Notes: a model not told the origin generated them from the letters alone. DNA of 60,925 nt from Bdellovibrionales bacterium (GCA_030638415.1 DAOWEO010000076.1:1-60925); one strand, 5' to 3'. Counted from the stretch's first letter, positions 1 to 9,090 are shown. Program-made: numbers and translations.

Positions 1-822
1 CATGCTTGGCATTCCCATGCTCATACCCATATTTGGCATTCCCATTCCAAAGTTTAAACCACCAGAGATTCCCATATTTGGCATTCCCATTCCAGTATTG
101 TAACCCATGCTTGGCATTCCCATGCTCATACCCATATTTGGCATTCCCATGCCAAAATTTAAACCACCAGTCATACCCATATTTGGCATTCCCATATTCA
201 TACCTGTATTGTAACCCATGCTTGGCATGCCCATATTCATACCTGTATTGTAACCCATGCTTGGCATGCCCATTCCAAATCCTAAATTGATTCCACCAGA
301 TAAACTACTACCGTAACCATATGGTCCAACCATTCCACCCATCATCCCAGAGCTATAACCACTAGACATAAATGGATTTCCAATACCGCCATACATATCT
401 CCATACATACCACTGTAGCCAGAATACCCACTCATTCCAGATGCTCCATTACAATTAAAACCATTGGCATCTTCCATCATAATTGGATTTGCTCCACGCG
501 CTGTTGAGTAATCTAAAAAAGAGTTAAATCTACTTGTACACTCTGTATGCCCTGTCTCATAGGCACCGGCCCAAGTTTCATTTATTGATGTACTCCCCTT
601 GTATTGTAAATAACCTAATCCAAACATCGTTGCGTACGGTAAAGCATCACCAATCAACCCAATAACTTTATCTCCAGTACTCTCTTTTTGACACTCTATG
701 CAATCATCAGAGGTATCCTCATTAATATAATCATCTTCAGTCCAAGCTGAAGCATCTACTGCTAACAAACAAGATAGCAATAATGTTATTAGATCTTTTT
801 TTCTTAGTGAAAATACACTCAT
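1..822 (-). CDS. Secreted Met/Gly-rich repeat protein (partial, C-terminus outside window)
   Basis: The frame is open from an ATG at 822 to the left edge, so at least 274 residues are present and the end is missing. Residues 1-26 are a signal peptide (basic MSVFSLRKK, a Leu-rich core, then DASA). A short acidic region with a CxxC (DDCIEC) and two further Cys follows. From about residue 125 the protein is low complexity, first Gly/Ser/Tyr/Met, then a repeat built of GMGMPNMGM, GMPSMGYNTG and GGLNFG blocks with a higher-order period of 35 residues (105 nt). The family is not recognised. Export and a structural, surface or metal-binding role are inference from the signal peptide and the Met-rich repeat. 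Confidence 0.75.
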   Translation of the reverse strand, partial: MSVFSLRKKDLITLLLSCLLAVDASAWTEDDYINEDTSDDCIECQKESTGDKVIGLIGDALPYATMFGLGYLQYKGSTSINETWAGAYETGHTECTSRFNSFLDYSTARGANPIMMEDANGFNCNGASGMSGYSGYSGMYGDMYGGIGNPFMSSGYSSGMMGGMVGPYGYGSSLSGGINLGFGMGMPSMGYNTGMNMGMPSMGYNTGMNMGMPNMGMTGGLNFGMGMPNMGMSMGMPSMGYNTGMGMPNMGISGGLNFGMGMPNMGMSMGMPSM

Positions 823-964
823 AAACTTCTCCAAGTTCACTCTCATTTCTGAGGTTTAGACTTCTTCTCTCATATTATCGGGAAAAAACTTGCAAACTTT
901 AATTTTATTTTACTACACCTACAGTATCTCAGATGTTTGGGCCCCCTTCTTTAAATAGAAATTA

Positions 965-993
965 TTGACACAGGTAGAGTTTACATGATGTAT
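965..993 (+). promoter_or_regulatory. Candidate sigma-70 promoter of the cold-shock gene
   Basis: A perfect -35 TTGACA lies at 965-970. A weak -10 (ATGTAT, 988-993) follows 17 bases later. This would give an untranslated leader of roughly 75 bases before the ATG at 1075; long leaders are typical of cspA-type genes. The -10 is poor, so the call rests mainly on the -35 and its position. Confidence 0.4.
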
Positions 994-1074
994 CAAAATA
1001 CTGGCCATATAGAAAGCAACAGGGTAAAAGTTCTTTATTAACAGGTCAAATGACCGCATACAAAGGAAAAAGTA

Positions 1075-1269
1075 ATGGCAACAGGAACAGTAAAATTTTT
1101 TAACGACCAGAAAGGATTTGGATTCATCACACCTGACGAGGGAGACAAGGACCTTTTCGTACATAGCTCAGAGATTCAAGATGGTACTCTTTATGAAAAC
1201 GACAAAGTAGAGTATGAAGTTGGTGAAGGTCAAAAAGGACCATGTGCAGTAAAAGTACGTAAAGCTTAA
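1075..1269 (+). CDS. Cold-shock domain protein (CspA family)
   Basis: This 64-residue protein is a single cold-shock domain. It starts [10 protein letters not shown] and carries the two nucleic-acid binding motifs KGFGFI (RNP1) and LFVH (RNP2). Proteins of this family bind single-stranded RNA/DNA and act as RNA chaperones in the cytoplasm. Length and motifs match the family throughout. An AAGGA sequence lies eight bases before the ATG. The gene stands alone, with its own candidate promoter, a leader and a strong terminator, as expected for an abundantly transcribed monocistronic gene. Which paralogue of the family it is cannot be told. Confidence 0.97.
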   Translation: MATGTVKFFNDQKGFGFITPDEGDKDLFVHSSEIQDGTLYENDKVEYEVGEGQKGPCAVKVRKA

Positions 1270-1298
1270 TAATAAAATATATTAAGATTTAATTTAAG

Positions 1299-1346
1299 AA
1301 GCTGAATATCCATCATAAATATTGTGATGGGTATTCAGCTTTTTTC
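1299..1346 (+). terminator. Rho-independent terminator after the cold-shock gene
   Basis: A 16-17 bp stem (AAGCTGAATAtCCATCA pairing with TGATGGgTATTCAGCTT, one imperfect pair) has a short AT-rich loop and is followed by six T. It sits 30 bases after the stop codon. The stem also marks the 3' end of the converging gene at 1335-2315, but the T run favours the plus strand. Confidence 0.85.
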
Positions 1347-2315
1347 GATTTTAACAGAACAATTAACTTTTAGACTTGCCATCGTAAATTTATTCATAGG
1401 CTTCATACGCAGTTGTAAACGTCTCTCACCAATTGTAATCTCAAATGAACTCTTTATCTCTTTAGGTCCAGAAAATTTGAATTCTTGAAGTAAGTTAAGT
1501 TCCTTACCTTTTTGAAAGTAAAAATTATCCAATAGATGATCATTGTGGTGAAAAACCATCAATTGATCAACACTATTAGAACTAAAGCCCATCAAACTAA
1601 AGATTGATTGTAAAAATTTATCTGGATTTTCAGTTGCAATTAGCATCAATTTCTCTTGTAATAAGATGGCAAGCTCATGGTAATAGCTAAAGAGATGGAT
1701 ACGCATCTCATCTGGTAATTGTCCTGGTAGCTCACTAAGGCCATGCTCAAGCCATTGCTGGTCATATTCTCCACTGTAAGCGAGGCCTGCCAAATCATAT
1801 AACTTATACATCATCGCAGTAAACCCACTATCAATAAGTGCATTCATCTCTTGTTCAAACTTTATAGCATTATAAGAAAAAGAAAAATACTTGGTAATAA
1901 AACTTCGAATACCACCACTTTTGGTATTAGCAAATGAGCTTTTCTTACACAGTTTTAAGCTAAGAATATTTTGGATATTCCCCTGTTTTAAAAGGATATC
2001 ACCCTCTTTCCAAGTACGGTCTTTTGCTATGCCATCTTTTTTTCCTACAAGTAAAACATCAGTGATTTGTGGATATTGCTGAATGAGAAAAGACGAACTC
2101 TCTTGTGCTAAAACGGGAAGTTTCAAAAGTAGTGAACTATCAAAAACTCGTAGCTCACTTTCGTACTTACTCAAGACATCAAGATAACTTTTATCTAATG
2201 CTCCATAAAACTGATCATTAATACCTACAGAATCTGCTACTGCCTGTCCCACAAGAAATTCAAAAAGGTTACCTTTATACTCATTGATATAAGCTTCATG
2301 TTGCCTAGTATCCAT
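1335..2315 (-). CDS. Conserved hypothetical protein, possible PD-(D/E)XK-like fold, coupled to gsk
   Basis: This is a 326-residue soluble protein of unrecognised family with no signal peptide or membrane segment. The ATG at 2315 lies one base after the gsk stop codon, so translational coupling is likely; a TTG at 2342 inside gsk is the alternative. Near the N-terminus it has GNLFEFLVGQ, and around residues 115-145 a GDILLK strand followed by LSLKLCK. This order (Glu in an early helix, Asp, then S-x-K) is reminiscent of some restriction-endonuclease folds, where S-x-K can replace E-x-K. That reading is weak pattern matching. The gene ends in the terminator stem shared with the cold-shock gene. 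Confidence 0.8.
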   Translation of the reverse strand: MDTRQHEAYINEYKGNLFEFLVGQAVADSVGINDQFYGALDKSYLDVLSKYESELRVFDSSLLLKLPVLAQESSSFLIQQYPQITDVLLVGKKDGIAKDRTWKEGDILLKQGNIQNILSLKLCKKSSFANTKSGGIRSFITKYFSFSYNAIKFEQEMNALIDSGFTAMMYKLYDLAGLAYSGEYDQQWLEHGLSELPGQLPDEMRIHLFSYYHELAILLQEKLMLIATENPDKFLQSIFSLMGFSSNSVDQLMVFHHNDHLLDNFYFQKGKELNLLQEFKFSGPKEIKSSFEITIGERRLQLRMKPMNKFTMASLKVNCSVKIEKS

Positions 2316-2316
2316 C

Positions 2317-3618
2317 TTATTGCGCCCAGTAACTCTCCTCAAGATTCGCTTCTCGAAGTGGTAAACCTCGTGAAAGACGGGGAGAATTCTGTTTTAAAAC
2401 CTCAAAGCTCACTCGATTCGCATATTTACACATCTGGTGTAGTGACGAATAGCTAAGGAATTTAGTAATATGTTTTGGCGAAGTAGGAATAACCTGACGA
2501 TGGTACATATTAGCTGAAATATCATGCATTATGGCTGACAAAGCAGCATCGCCAGCACCGTTTGTATTTTTTATCTCTGTTCCTGGCCCACCTAAATAAG
2601 GATTGATGTGGGTATAAATTTTCAAAGGTGCTTTACAGTCTTTTTTTAGCATTGCCCGGCTATACTCAAACATATTATACTCAGCAATTGCTTTCGAATG
2701 AATTTTATCTTTTGTCTCCCGAGCATATTCCCGTTCAACATGACCACAAAGGTATAATCCTTTTGCTCCAACTGTAATTAAAGCGAGATCAGCAATATCT
2801 AAGATCTTCTCACCCGCTAATAGCATATCACTCTCGGAAACAAGCTCTTCTGCCTCTTTTTCATTCATCGCTACAATACTGACGTAGTCACTAATAAAGG
2901 CATATAAAAAATCTCTCTTCTCTTCGACAAGAGAGCTTGTTCCCAGTGACAAAATTACTGGAACATCATTTTGCTTAGCAAGCTGAACAGCTTTCATAGT
3001 AGCTGCAAACATAGATGAAGTTTCGTCTCTTAAAAGAAAAGTTGTAATGAGAAGTGATGCCGCTCCCTCAATTACTTTTTCTGGTATCGCATCAGGAGTT
3101 AAGTCATTCATTATTCCTTTCGAAATACCAAAAGATCGCTCATTATCAGGGGTTATAAAGCACATCGCCTTCGCCATTGGACCTGGACAGGGCTTCAGAT
3201 GAGAAAAATCCATATGAAATGAAGTATTACAGATATATTTGAAAGCATAATCGCCTACAGAGAGGTTTTCACAAATTGCACCCAAAACTACGCAGCGATC
3301 ATCAGATAGGACAGAGTAATTATGCAAGGTATTACCGACTGCTCCACCGGCAAATTCACCAACAATAAGCCCCTGCTCCTGTGCCTCTGAATAGATTTCT
3401 TGAGCAATTCTATCATCTAATACTACAGATTCTCCTTTTGCAATGTCATACTTAGCTAAAAACTCATCACTAACATTTATCTCAATATCCACAAGTAGCT
3501 GTTCAATACCAACAACCCGCACATGTCCAGGTGTAGAAAAGTCATTATCAAAAGGAATTCTTCCTTTTGCCTCAATAGGAAAGTAATACTTTGTCTTGCG
3601 TTTTCCTGGAAACTTCAT
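2317..3618 (-). CDS. gsk: Inosine-guanosine kinase (PfkB family, Gsk type)
   Basis: The predicted cytoplasmic enzyme phosphorylates guanosine and inosine to GMP and IMP with ATP (purine salvage). The sequence tracks enterobacterial Gsk from end to end: start MKFPGKRKTKYYFP, then FAGGAVGNTLHNYSVL, AMNEKEAEEL, the PfkB ATP/active-site signature NTNGAGDAALSA, and the C-terminal SPRLSRGLPLRE and LEESYW. Its 433 residues match the E. coli protein (434). The ATG at 3618 is chosen because the homology begins there and AGAGGTG lies just upstream; the open frame continues further 5'. Close similarity to a gammaproteobacterial enzyme suggests either strong conservation or transfer. It is followed by a one-base-spaced unknown gene. 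Confidence 0.93.
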   Translation of the reverse strand: MKFPGKRKTKYYFPIEAKGRIPFDNDFSTPGHVRVVGIEQLLVDIEINVSDEFLAKYDIAKGESVVLDDRIAQEIYSEAQEQGLIVGEFAGGAVGNTLHNYSVLSDDRCVVLGAICENLSVGDYAFKYICNTSFHMDFSHLKPCPGPMAKAMCFITPDNERSFGISKGIMNDLTPDAIPEKVIEGAASLLITTFLLRDETSSMFAATMKAVQLAKQNDVPVILSLGTSSLVEEKRDFLYAFISDYVSIVAMNEKEAEELVSESDMLLAGEKILDIADLALITVGAKGLYLCGHVEREYARETKDKIHSKAIAEYNMFEYSRAMLKKDCKAPLKIYTHINPYLGGPGTEIKNTNGAGDAALSAIMHDISANMYHRQVIPTSPKHITKFLSYSSLHQMCKYANRVSFEVLKQNSPRLSRGLPLREANLEESYWAQ

Positions 3619-3723
3619 TCGCACCTCTTTAAAGATATGGTTAATTTCACCTTTTATAGGGAAAAAAAGGCATGCAGGCAAGGCTAGTTGCAAAATATTC
3701 ATTACCCTAGGATAATAGTAAAG

Positions 3724-4623
3724 ATGCATGGTTATTATAAATACAACATTTTATTAGCATTTTTTGTCCTGTCATTTGCTCAATGTATGCAAGGTGCTCA
3801 GTTTGCGACTATTCAAAAAACAAAAGCTATTATATACGCTGATATGGCAAAAACTAGTCCCATTGGCTATATTTCAAAAGGGAAAACAGTCAAGGTTGGC
3901 GAGGTATTACGTGCCTATGGGACTCTACTTCCTATCGCAATTTCAGGCAAGATTGGTTATATTAAAGTTAGTGACATAGCTCTCGCCCCCAGTTTTCAAG
4001 ACGAAATAGATAAAAATACCCCCAAACAGAAACCAACGTCTAGATCAGAGAAAATCAGTCGAAAGGTATTTATAGATAAATTATCAAAGAATAATTACTT
4101 CTCATATAGTTTGCGCCCATTTACCTATAAGGGAGATTGGGAGACTATTTCACAAGAACAAGCTAATAGTATAGTCAGCGGTACAGGACATTACATTTCG
4201 TTTAGTCACAGATCACCAAATAAGTCTTTTCATTTTGGCTTTGGCTTCGGGCTTGATCATCTAAAACAGCAGACACTAGAAATTGCAGCCTACTTTTTAG
4301 AGCTTAATGTGGACTACGCCATTATTAAAAACTCACTGTTTTCTTGTGAGCTAACAACCAGTTTTTCTCATGCTCTGGAAATGTTAATGCAAGAAACATC
4401 TCTAAATTATAGGTACAAGGGCAATATTTACGGATGGAGTTATGGAGCTCAGTTTGTTCTTTTCCCAAAATCAAAAATATCATTCGGTCTAAGTACTCTC
4501 CAACGCCATCTTCGTCTCTATGCCATTTCTCCCAGTGGTCCATTTAAGGTAAATACAATATTTACCAATTTAAAAGAAATTACCTCTACAGAATTACAAT
4601 TAAGTATTATGTATCGCTTCTAG
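3724..4623 (+). CDS. Exported SH3b-like plus putative outer-membrane beta-barrel protein
   Basis: The 299-residue protein has an N-terminal signal peptide (hydrophobic core ILLAFFVLSFAQC, cleavage near MQGAQ). Residues about 25-85 resemble a bacterial SH3 domain (AIIYADMAKTSPIGYISKGKTVKVG...GKIGYIKVSDIAL). A Lys/Ser linker follows, then about 170 residues of alternating polar/hydrophobic strands with many aromatics, ending in MYRF; a terminal Phe is typical of outer-membrane barrels. The ATG at 3724 is preferred to an upstream TTG at 3688. The gene is divergent from gsk and its last four bases overlap the convergent pepN. Cell-wall attachment plus barrel insertion is inference. Confidence 0.75.
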   Translation: MHGYYKYNILLAFFVLSFAQCMQGAQFATIQKTKAIIYADMAKTSPIGYISKGKTVKVGEVLRAYGTLLPIAISGKIGYIKVSDIALAPSFQDEIDKNTPKQKPTSRSEKISRKVFIDKLSKNNYFSYSLRPFTYKGDWETISQEQANSIVSGTGHYISFSHRSPNKSFHFGFGFGLDHLKQQTLEIAAYFLELNVDYAIIKNSLFSCELTTSFSHALEMLMQETSLNYRYKGNIYGWSYGAQFVLFPKSKISFGLSTLQRHLRLYAISPSGPFKVNTIFTNLKEITSTELQLSIMYRF

Positions 4624-7247
4624 CCTAGAATTTTATTTAAAATTTCTGATGTATTTTTAGATATTTTTTTCATACTCTTCAGTCTTTTTAACTCTTCACC
4701 CATTGTATCTTTCAGTGACTCTGGCAGTTTTTGGTAATCTCGAAATCCCATCATAAACCTTGACGCTACTTGTGGGTTTAACTTATCAATAGAGATAATT
4801 TGATCTACTGCAAATTTATATCCTGCACCCGACTCATCATGAAATAAAGTATAGTTTCCTATAAAAGATCCAACAATTGCCCGCATACTATTTGGATTCG
4901 TAGCATCAAATAGTTTATGTTTTAGAAGTTGTTTGACTTTTTTCAGTGTATCTTTCTGAGTTGACATTGCCTGCACTGTGAACCACTTATCAACAACCAG
5001 TTTGTCACCATTCCATTTTTTAAGAAATACATCAAGCTTCTCATTTCTGCACTTCATTGTAGAATTTGCAATAAGTCCTAGTGCTGAAATTTCATCGGTC
5101 ATATTATTGGCTTGATCAAACTGGCTAAGCATAAGTTCTTCACCTGAGATAAGCTCAGATAAAAATCCTAATACCCGATTTTTCAGCATCCGCTGCCCAA
5201 TGCTTTGGGCATCTAACTTAAACTCACCATGATAACTGAAAGCAGCATATAATTTTAAAAACTGTTGCTCAAACTTAGTCGACAATTCGAGGCGAAGAAA
5301 ATTTCGTACTTTATTAAGTCCAGCAAAATCAATAGTACTATACTCAATTTTCAATAGTGAAATAGCAGGAATAGTCATACAGTATGCCTTCACTGCAGGT
5401 TTGAGTTCAGATTGTAATAATTTATCAAAGGCTGAAAAATAAACTGCAGGAATTTCTAAAGGTCTTCCATTTTGTTCTTCGTGTAACAGCTGTCCTATCA
5501 GTAGTTTACTCAATTGTTGCATAGATTCATAACGATTGTAGTGATCACTATCATTAGCCATTAAAAATGCTAACTCTTCAAATGAGTATTTATAAGCTAC
5601 AATTACCGGAGCTTTAAATCCCCTATTTAGAGAAATCGTTGGACACTCCATAATATTTTTAAAAATAAAACTCTCAGAATCTTTTCTAATATGTAAAATA
5701 CCTTCAGCTAGCTGAGGTTGATCATCGGCCTGATCAAGTTCAAGCTGTAAATCATTACCAGCACTATTTAATAGGCCCATTTTTAATGGTAAGTGAAAAG
5801 GATCTGATGCTACATCAACCGTCTGTTTACAATCCTGTTCGACCTTTAAAATAAAAGTTTGTGAAACTTCATCATAGGTCGAGCTACAATTTAAAGTGGG
5901 TGTACCACTACGATGATACCAAGTTTCAAATTGGGAAAAATCATAATTCCCATTAGCATCACTCATCGCAGAGATAAAATCTTCTGTTGTCACTGCTTGA
6001 CCATCATGTCTAGCAAAGTAAAGGTCCATCCCTTTGCGAAATCCCTCTCGCCCTAAAAATGTTTCAATCATGCGAATAATCTCAGCACCTTTTTCATAGA
6101 CGGTTGCCGTATAAAAATTATTCATTTCAATATACTCTTTAGGCTTAATTGGATGTGAAGTTGGTCCAGCATCTTCCACAAATTGTGACTGTTTTAATCT
6201 GGTCACGTCATCAATTCTTTTAACAACATGTGCATTCATCATATCGGCTGAAAATTCTTGGTCTCTAAATACTGTTAAGCCTTCTTTAAGTGTGAGCTGA
6301 AACCAGTTTTTACAAGTTACCCGATTTCCTGTCCAGTTATGAAAATATTCATGTCCTATAACTCCTTCCACTCCTAAAAAATCGCTATCAGTTGCGCTCT
6401 CTTTATTTGCTAATACAAATTTAGAATTAAAAATATTTAAACCTTTATTTTCCATCGCCCCCATATTAAAAGAGTCCACAGCAACAATCATATAGATATC
6501 TAAATCATACTCTAGCCCAAAACGCTCTTCATCCCAGCGCATAGAATTTTTTAATGATTCCAAAGCATGGTAACATTTGCTTTCATTCCCTTTATCACAA
6601 TAAATTTCGAGTTTAACTTCCTTGCTTGAGATAGACGTCGTATATGTATCACTAACCATTCCTAGATCACCTGCAACAAGGGCGAATAGATACGCTGGCT
6701 TAGCAAAAGGATCTTCCCATGTGACAAAGTGCTTACCACCTTCTAAATCACCTTGGGCAATAGGATTACCGTTAGATAATAAAATTGGATACTCTGCCTT
6801 GTCTGCAATAATTTTAGTTGTGAATTTAGTCATTACATCAGGACGATCTGGGTAATAAGTAATTGTACGAAAACCTTCAGGCTCACACTGTGTACAAAAA
6901 ATACCTCCAGATTTGTAAAGTCCTTCCATAGTTTTATTTGCTTCAGGATTTACTGTATTAACAACTTTTAAAACTCCACGCTCAGGACAATTGTGTACAA
7001 TCAGCCCTTTTTCTGTAACTATATATCTACTCTGTTCTAGCTTAGTCCCATCAAGACTTAAATTTTCAAGCTTTAGATTTTCCCCAAATAACTCTAACTC
7101 ATGCTCTCCATTCTCATTTAAATAAAAATGAATTTCACTCTCTACTAAGGTATTACAATTATCTAAAGTAAAAGTAATATTAATATTTTTTACTAAGTAA
7201 TTTGGCTCTTTGTAATCTGCTAATTTTATAGGATTAACACTGCTCAT
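4620..7247 (-). CDS. pepN: Aminopeptidase N (M1 zinc metallopeptidase)
   Basis: This 875-residue cytoplasmic enzyme removes N-terminal residues from peptides and takes part in the last steps of protein breakdown. The exopeptidase motif GAMEN and the zinc site HEYFHNW...KEG (HExxH-x18-E) are intact. The length equals E. coli PepN (870), and the C-terminal helical PepN domain is present. The ATG at 7247 is chosen because GGAGG lies seven bases upstream; it overlaps the stop of the upstream DUF2797 gene by 14 bases, so the two are translationally coupled. In a predator it would help turn prey protein into amino acids (inference). Confidence 0.97.
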   Translation of the reverse strand: MSSVNPIKLADYKEPNYLVKNINITFTLDNCNTLVESEIHFYLNENGEHELELFGENLKLENLSLDGTKLEQSRYIVTEKGLIVHNCPERGVLKVVNTVNPEANKTMEGLYKSGGIFCTQCEPEGFRTITYYPDRPDVMTKFTTKIIADKAEYPILLSNGNPIAQGDLEGGKHFVTWEDPFAKPAYLFALVAGDLGMVSDTYTTSISSKEVKLEIYCDKGNESKCYHALESLKNSMRWDEERFGLEYDLDIYMIVAVDSFNMGAMENKGLNIFNSKFVLANKESATDSDFLGVEGVIGHEYFHNWTGNRVTCKNWFQLTLKEGLTVFRDQEFSADMMNAHVVKRIDDVTRLKQSQFVEDAGPTSHPIKPKEYIEMNNFYTATVYEKGAEIIRMIETFLGREGFRKGMDLYFARHDGQAVTTEDFISAMSDANGNYDFSQFETWYHRSGTPTLNCSSTYDEVSQTFILKVEQDCKQTVDVASDPFHLPLKMGLLNSAGNDLQLELDQADDQPQLAEGILHIRKDSESFIFKNIMECPTISLNRGFKAPVIVAYKYSFEELAFLMANDSDHYNRYESMQQLSKLLIGQLLHEEQNGRPLEIPAVYFSAFDKLLQSELKPAVKAYCMTIPAISLLKIEYSTIDFAGLNKVRNFLRLELSTKFEQQFLKLYAAFSYHGEFKLDAQSIGQRMLKNRVLGFLSELISGEELMLSQFDQANNMTDEISALGLIANSTMKCRNEKLDVFLKKWNGDKLVVDKWFTVQAMSTQKDTLKKVKQLLKHKLFDATNPNSMRAIVGSFIGNYTLFHDESGAGYKFAVDQIISIDKLNPQVASRFMMGFRDYQKLPESLKDTMGEELKRLKSMKKISKNTSEILNKILG

Positions 7248-8061
7248 ACTGGACCTCCACACTATATCCACTAAATTTTCTTATATTTAAAACACCTGTA
7301 TCTAAGATAAGGTATTGGCCTTTTATTCCTAACAAAGTTCCTTCAATTTGACTATGCTTATCAAAATTAAGCGCATTAATCTTGGAAGGATACTCTAATA
7401 CTGGATACTCTATATTCACGATATCGGAACTCTCCAAAAAAGTTATCTCCCCACCAGGCTCCATATCGCCAATTTCTCCATCTATATCTTCTAGAACGTC
7501 TCCAAGTTGATTGAAAATATCATCTCGTACTCTTAATAGGTCAGCGTCTGCTGACACTCCCTTTAGCATTGTGCGCCAATTCGTTTTATCAGCGTAGTTT
7601 TCAGCTAAAAACTGCTCCACCATACCACTTGCCAGACGATGTGGAACTTGCATAATAGGCAGTGCAGCAACGGCTCCTTGGTCAATCCAGCGGTGTGGAA
7701 TATTAACGGCCCTTGTAATTCCAACCTTAACGTTGGAGCTATTTGCTAGATAGACATAATGAGGCTTGAAACATACCTCTTCTCCCCACTTAGAATCTCT
7801 ACAAGTACCTGAGAAATAGTGACATTTTTCTGGTCGAACCATACAAATATCACACTCGGGCAACTTCATCATGCATGGATAGCAATACCCCTGAGCATAG
7901 CTTTTTTTTAACTTAGACCCACAACTTTTGCACTGTATAACTCCATTAAATGAGAGTGAAATTTTACTTCCTAAGCGGTTATTAAGCTCTTCACCAGCAA
8001 GCGTATAATGTGCCTTACCAGCGACCAGAGCAGTGCCCATTTTATCTAATGAAACTAACAT
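7234..8061 (-). CDS. DUF2797 family Cys-rich protein
   Basis: This 275-residue cytoplasmic protein has the hallmarks of DUF2797: a zinc-ribbon-like set of cysteines (CKSCGSKLKKSYAQGYCYPC, then CDIC, RPEKCH, GTCR) followed by VYLANSSNVKVGITR and IPHRWIDQGA, which resembles a GIY-YIG-like core. The biochemical function of the family is not established. The start is the ATG at 8061 with AAGGA seven bases upstream, rather than a TTG at 8103 inside the preceding gene. It is coupled to pepN by a 14-base overlap and lies 22 bases after the PilZ gene, so the three probably form an operon. Confidence 0.85.
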   Translation of the reverse strand: MLVSLDKMGTALVAGKAHYTLAGEELNNRLGSKISLSFNGVIQCKSCGSKLKKSYAQGYCYPCMMKLPECDICMVRPEKCHYFSGTCRDSKWGEEVCFKPHYVYLANSSNVKVGITRAVNIPHRWIDQGAVAALPIMQVPHRLASGMVEQFLAENYADKTNWRTMLKGVSADADLLRVRDDIFNQLGDVLEDIDGEIGDMEPGGEITFLESSDIVNIEYPVLEYPSKINALNFDKHSQIEGTLLGIKGQYLILDTGVLNIRKFSGYSVEVQYEQC

Positions 8062-8083
8062 TTTTTTATCCTTGCTAATATTT

Positions 8084-8983
8084 TTAAGTGAACTGAACGC
8101 CAACTTTTATTTCAGTGGATCCTTCGGACACCCATTTTATCGAACGCACTACACCACTAATTTTAGGCGCTACAAATTTTTCTCCAACCTTACTAACCAG
8201 TATAATATCATCTGCTTGAAATTCTGTTGCTGTCCATGTACTAAAAGCCATACCACCTTGAGAAAGGTCATATAAGACAAACTCCTTTTCATTTAAGCCA
8301 TTCTGTTTTTTCAATGTAACAGTTTTAAACTTTTTCGGAGCAACGCGAGGAGAGCTACGCATTCCTTTAAACTTATCTTCATCTTCAATCTCTATCTCAT
8401 CACTCTTAGAAGTAACCAAAATGTCAGCTAAAGAGCAAGGCGCTGCAACTTCACTGGCCGATGTTAAACGGACAGGAAGAGGTGAATGGGATATGAGAGC
8501 TCGCAAGCGCTCATTCAGCTCATCAATACTAAAATTACTCTCTCGGTGCACAATCCCTGACCTTTCACATCTTTCCAGCAACTCTAAAAGAACATCTAAG
8601 TTACTCATTCCATCTAATCGATCTCCAAATAGTTCTTTATCGCTCTCAGAGAAAAACTTTTCGATTTTACTAGGTAGAAAAACTTTTAATTTCTGGGGAT
8701 ATACCTCTCTAATATTAAGCTTGCACATTACATTTAGCCCATCAATAAAAATATATAATGAAGGTGCTTGCTTAAAGGAAAATGAGTCAAAACTAGCACT
8801 GATTTCAACAAGATCAGCTTCTCTGCTAACACGTTGGAGTTGCCCCGTTGCCACTAACCGCCTTCCACCAGTCTCTTCTTCCTTTTGCCACATGCAAATC
8901 ATCATTTGATAATCTTTTAATAGTTGAAAAATCTTAAAAATGTCTTCACTTTCTACTAAATTTACCTGATTATTATTGTCCAC
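8084..8983 (-). CDS. PilZ domain protein (predicted c-di-GMP effector)
   Basis: This is a 299-residue protein without a signal peptide. Residues 1-130 form an unrecognised domain that may be a YcgR-like flagellar-brake or PilZN region. The C-terminal about 95 residues are a PilZ domain with an RSSPR (RxxxR-type) start and the D-x-S-x-x-G motif as DLSQGG. Both c-di-GMP contact motifs are present, so binding is plausible. The start is a GTG at 8983 with GAAGG five bases upstream. It leads the PilZ / DUF2797 / pepN operon and diverges from the response regulator at 9091. Confidence 0.87.
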   Translation of the reverse strand: MDNNNQVNLVESEDIFKIFQLLKDYQMMICMWQKEEETGGRRLVATGQLQRVSREADLVEISASFDSFSFKQAPSLYIFIDGLNVMCKLNIREVYPQKLKVFLPSKIEKFFSESDKELFGDRLDGMSNLDVLLELLERCERSGIVHRESNFSIDELNERLRALISHSPLPVRLTSASEVAAPCSLADILVTSKSDEIEIEDEDKFKGMRSSPRVAPKKFKTVTLKKQNGLNEKEFVLYDLSQGGMAFSTWTATEFQADDIILVSKVGEKFVAPKISGVVRSIKWVSEGSTEIKVGVQFT

Positions 8984-9023
8984 TATTGCCTTCTATATAT
9001 TTCTACTAAATTAAACATCAAAA

Positions 9024-9055
9024 TTGTTTCAAAAGATTATAATATTGTCTATAAT
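9024..9055 (+). promoter_or_regulatory. Candidate promoter for the response-regulator / ceramide operon
   Basis: Two exact TATAAT boxes occur at 9038-9043 and 9050-9055. Behind the second lie TTGTTT (9024-9029) and TTTCAA (9028-9033, 16-base spacing). The region is very AT-rich, so chance matches are easy; its position 36-67 bases before the first ATG is right. Confidence 0.4.
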
Positions 9056-9090
9056 CATCATACTTAAATATATATATAATGAGGTATAAC

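Noticed and set aside
1..290. Direct repeats at the left edge as a CRISPR array or satellite
   Set aside because: The units have no unique spacers and are in frame with the minus-strand Met/Gly-rich protein; they are coding repeats. An opposite-strand open frame over the same bases is a shadow.
7248..7271. N-terminal extension of pepN from GTG 7271
   Set aside because: A GGAGG sits inside that stretch, correctly spaced for the ATG at 7247, where PepN homology starts.
8421..8909. Long plus-strand open frame of 162 codons
   Set aside because: It lies wholly inside the PilZ gene on the other strand, which has recognisable domain motifs; the opposite frame has none.
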